From positions 1-6,118 of the forward strand of contig VBCS01000027.1 of NCBI GenBank assembly GCA_005888955.1: a DNA stretch of 6,118 nt. Reading direction: 5' to 3'. Each line of letters opens with the position of its first letter. Position 1 is the stretch's first letter. The translations under genes were made by a program, and so were the position numbers. Below the pieces are notes generated by a model. The model saw only the letters and a list, made by a program, of their open reading frames with translations, was not told the DNA's origin and made no database searches. This DNA comes from Betaproteobacteria bacterium (GTDB lineage: Bacteria; Pseudomonadota; Gammaproteobacteria; Burkholderiales; Casimicrobiaceae). Below, one piece after another: positions 5,521 to 6,118 of this stretch.

Positions 5521-6118
5521 TTACATGCGCTCGATAATCGCTGCGATCCCCTGCCCGCCGCCGATGCACATGGTGATGAGCCCATAGCGTCCGCCGGTGC
5601 GGTGCAGCTCGTACATCGCCTTGACGGTCAGGATGCAACCCGTCGCGCCAATCGGGTGGCCAAGCGCGACGGCGCCGCCGTTGGGATTGACCTTGGCCGG
5701 ATTCATGCCCAGCTCCTTGGACACACCCAGCGCTTGCGCGGCGAAAGCTTCGTTCGATTCGATGACGTCCATCTGCTCGAGCTTCAGGCCCGCCTTGGCG
5801 AGCGCCGATTTCACTGCGGAGACGGGTCCCAGCCCCATGATCTTCGGATCGACGCCGGCATGGCCGTACGAAACCAGTCGCGCCATCGGCTTCAGCCCCT
5901 TCTTGGCGGCAACCGACTTCTCCATCAGCACGACCGCGGCGGCCGCGTCGTTGATGCCCGACGCGTTGCCCGCGGTCACGGTGCCGTTGTCTTTCGCGAA
6001 TACCGCGCGCAGCTTGCCCAAGCCTTCGGCGGTGACGTCGGCGCGAACGTGCTCGTCGGTGTCGAACTGGATCGGCCCCTTCTTGCTCTTGAGCTCGATC
6101 GGCAGGATCTGGTCTTTG
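5521..6118 (-). CDS. bktB: Acetyl-CoA C-acyltransferase (thiolase), BktB/PhaA type, C-terminal part
   Basis: Thiolases condense two acyl-CoA molecules or cleave 3-ketoacyl-CoA in the cytoplasm; BktB/PhaA types feed polyhydroxyalkanoate synthesis or fatty-acid breakdown. The gene enters from the right edge; 198 codons are visible to TAA at 5521, about half of a usual 390-residue protein. The frame is open through the edge, starting KDQILPIELKSKKG. Visible family features are FDTDEHVRAD, NGTVTAGNASGINDAAAAV, LVSYGHAGVDPK, NEAFAAQA, the catalytic-His motif GHPIGATG and the catalytic-Cys motif MCIGGGQGIAAI near the end. The N-terminal nucleophilic cysteine is outside the window. The match to remembered Cupriavidus BktB is strong along the whole C-terminus (for example GRYxLxTMCIGGGQGIAAI), so bktB is preferred over phaA, but chain-length preference cannot be read from this part. 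The pcm-like gene follows after 26 bases without a visible terminator. Confidence 0.93.
   Translation of the reverse strand, partial: KDQILPIELKSKKGPIQFDTDEHVRADVTAEGLGKLRAVFAKDNGTVTAGNASGINDAAAAVVLMEKSVAAKKGLKPMARLVSYGHAGVDPKIMGLGPVSAVKSALAKAGLKLEQMDVIESNEAFAAQALGVSKELGMNPAKVNPNGGAVALGHPIGATGCILTVKAMYELHRTGGRYGLITMCIGGGQGIAAIIERM

Noticed and set aside
5495..5638. Upstream extension of the pcm-like frame to an ATG at 5638
   Set aside because: It would overlap the thiolase C-terminus by more than 100 bases, is His/Arg-rich, and would bury the signal peptide inside the protein.

Overview
The window carries six genes, all on the minus strand, so transcription runs from position 6118 towards position 1. 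The DNA is visibly GC-rich, and long spurious open frames fill the other five frames. Gene content points to a betaproteobacterium, most likely in or near Burkholderiales. The thiolase closely resembles Cupriavidus-type BktB. A C-run/G-run palindromic repeat at about 1423-1504 matches, from memory, a dispersed intergenic repeat common in Comamonadaceae and relatives. This assignment is an inference; no marker gene is present.

In transcription order the layout is as follows. (1) 6118-5521: C-terminal half of a BktB/PhaA-type thiolase, cut by the window edge. (2) 5494-4805: a protein-L-isoaspartate O-methyltransferase (Pcm) homologue with a Sec-type signal peptide, a TTG start and an apparent internal deletion next to the SAM-binding site. 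(3) 4779-2299: a large membrane protein with N- and C-terminal membrane bundles around a spermidine-synthase-like Rossmann domain. (4) After a 78-base gap holding a plausible sigma-70 promoter, 2220-1501: a DUF1028 (Ntn-hydrolase-like) protein. (5) 1504-428: a DppD-type peptide ABC transporter ATPase. (6) 431-1: the start of the partner DppF-type ATPase, cut by the window edge.

Genes 4-6 overlap by 4 bases each (ATGA, then GTGA) and look like one translationally coupled unit. In it a cytoplasmic amide-hydrolase-like protein is made with the two motor subunits of a dipeptide/oligopeptide importer. The binding protein and permeases are not in the window. Genes 1-3 are closely packed (26 and 25 bases between them) but show no obvious shared pathway. 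Genes 2 and 3 both have SAM-type Rossmann folds and both are directed to the envelope.

I see no complete new system here. The most unusual points are: the DppD N-terminus appears to be built from an intergenic repeat, with the canonical start ATG one base out of frame; and the exported Pcm lacks a short segment normally present after the second beta strand of its SAM fold. No RNA genes, CRISPR arrays, insertion sequences or convincing terminators were found.
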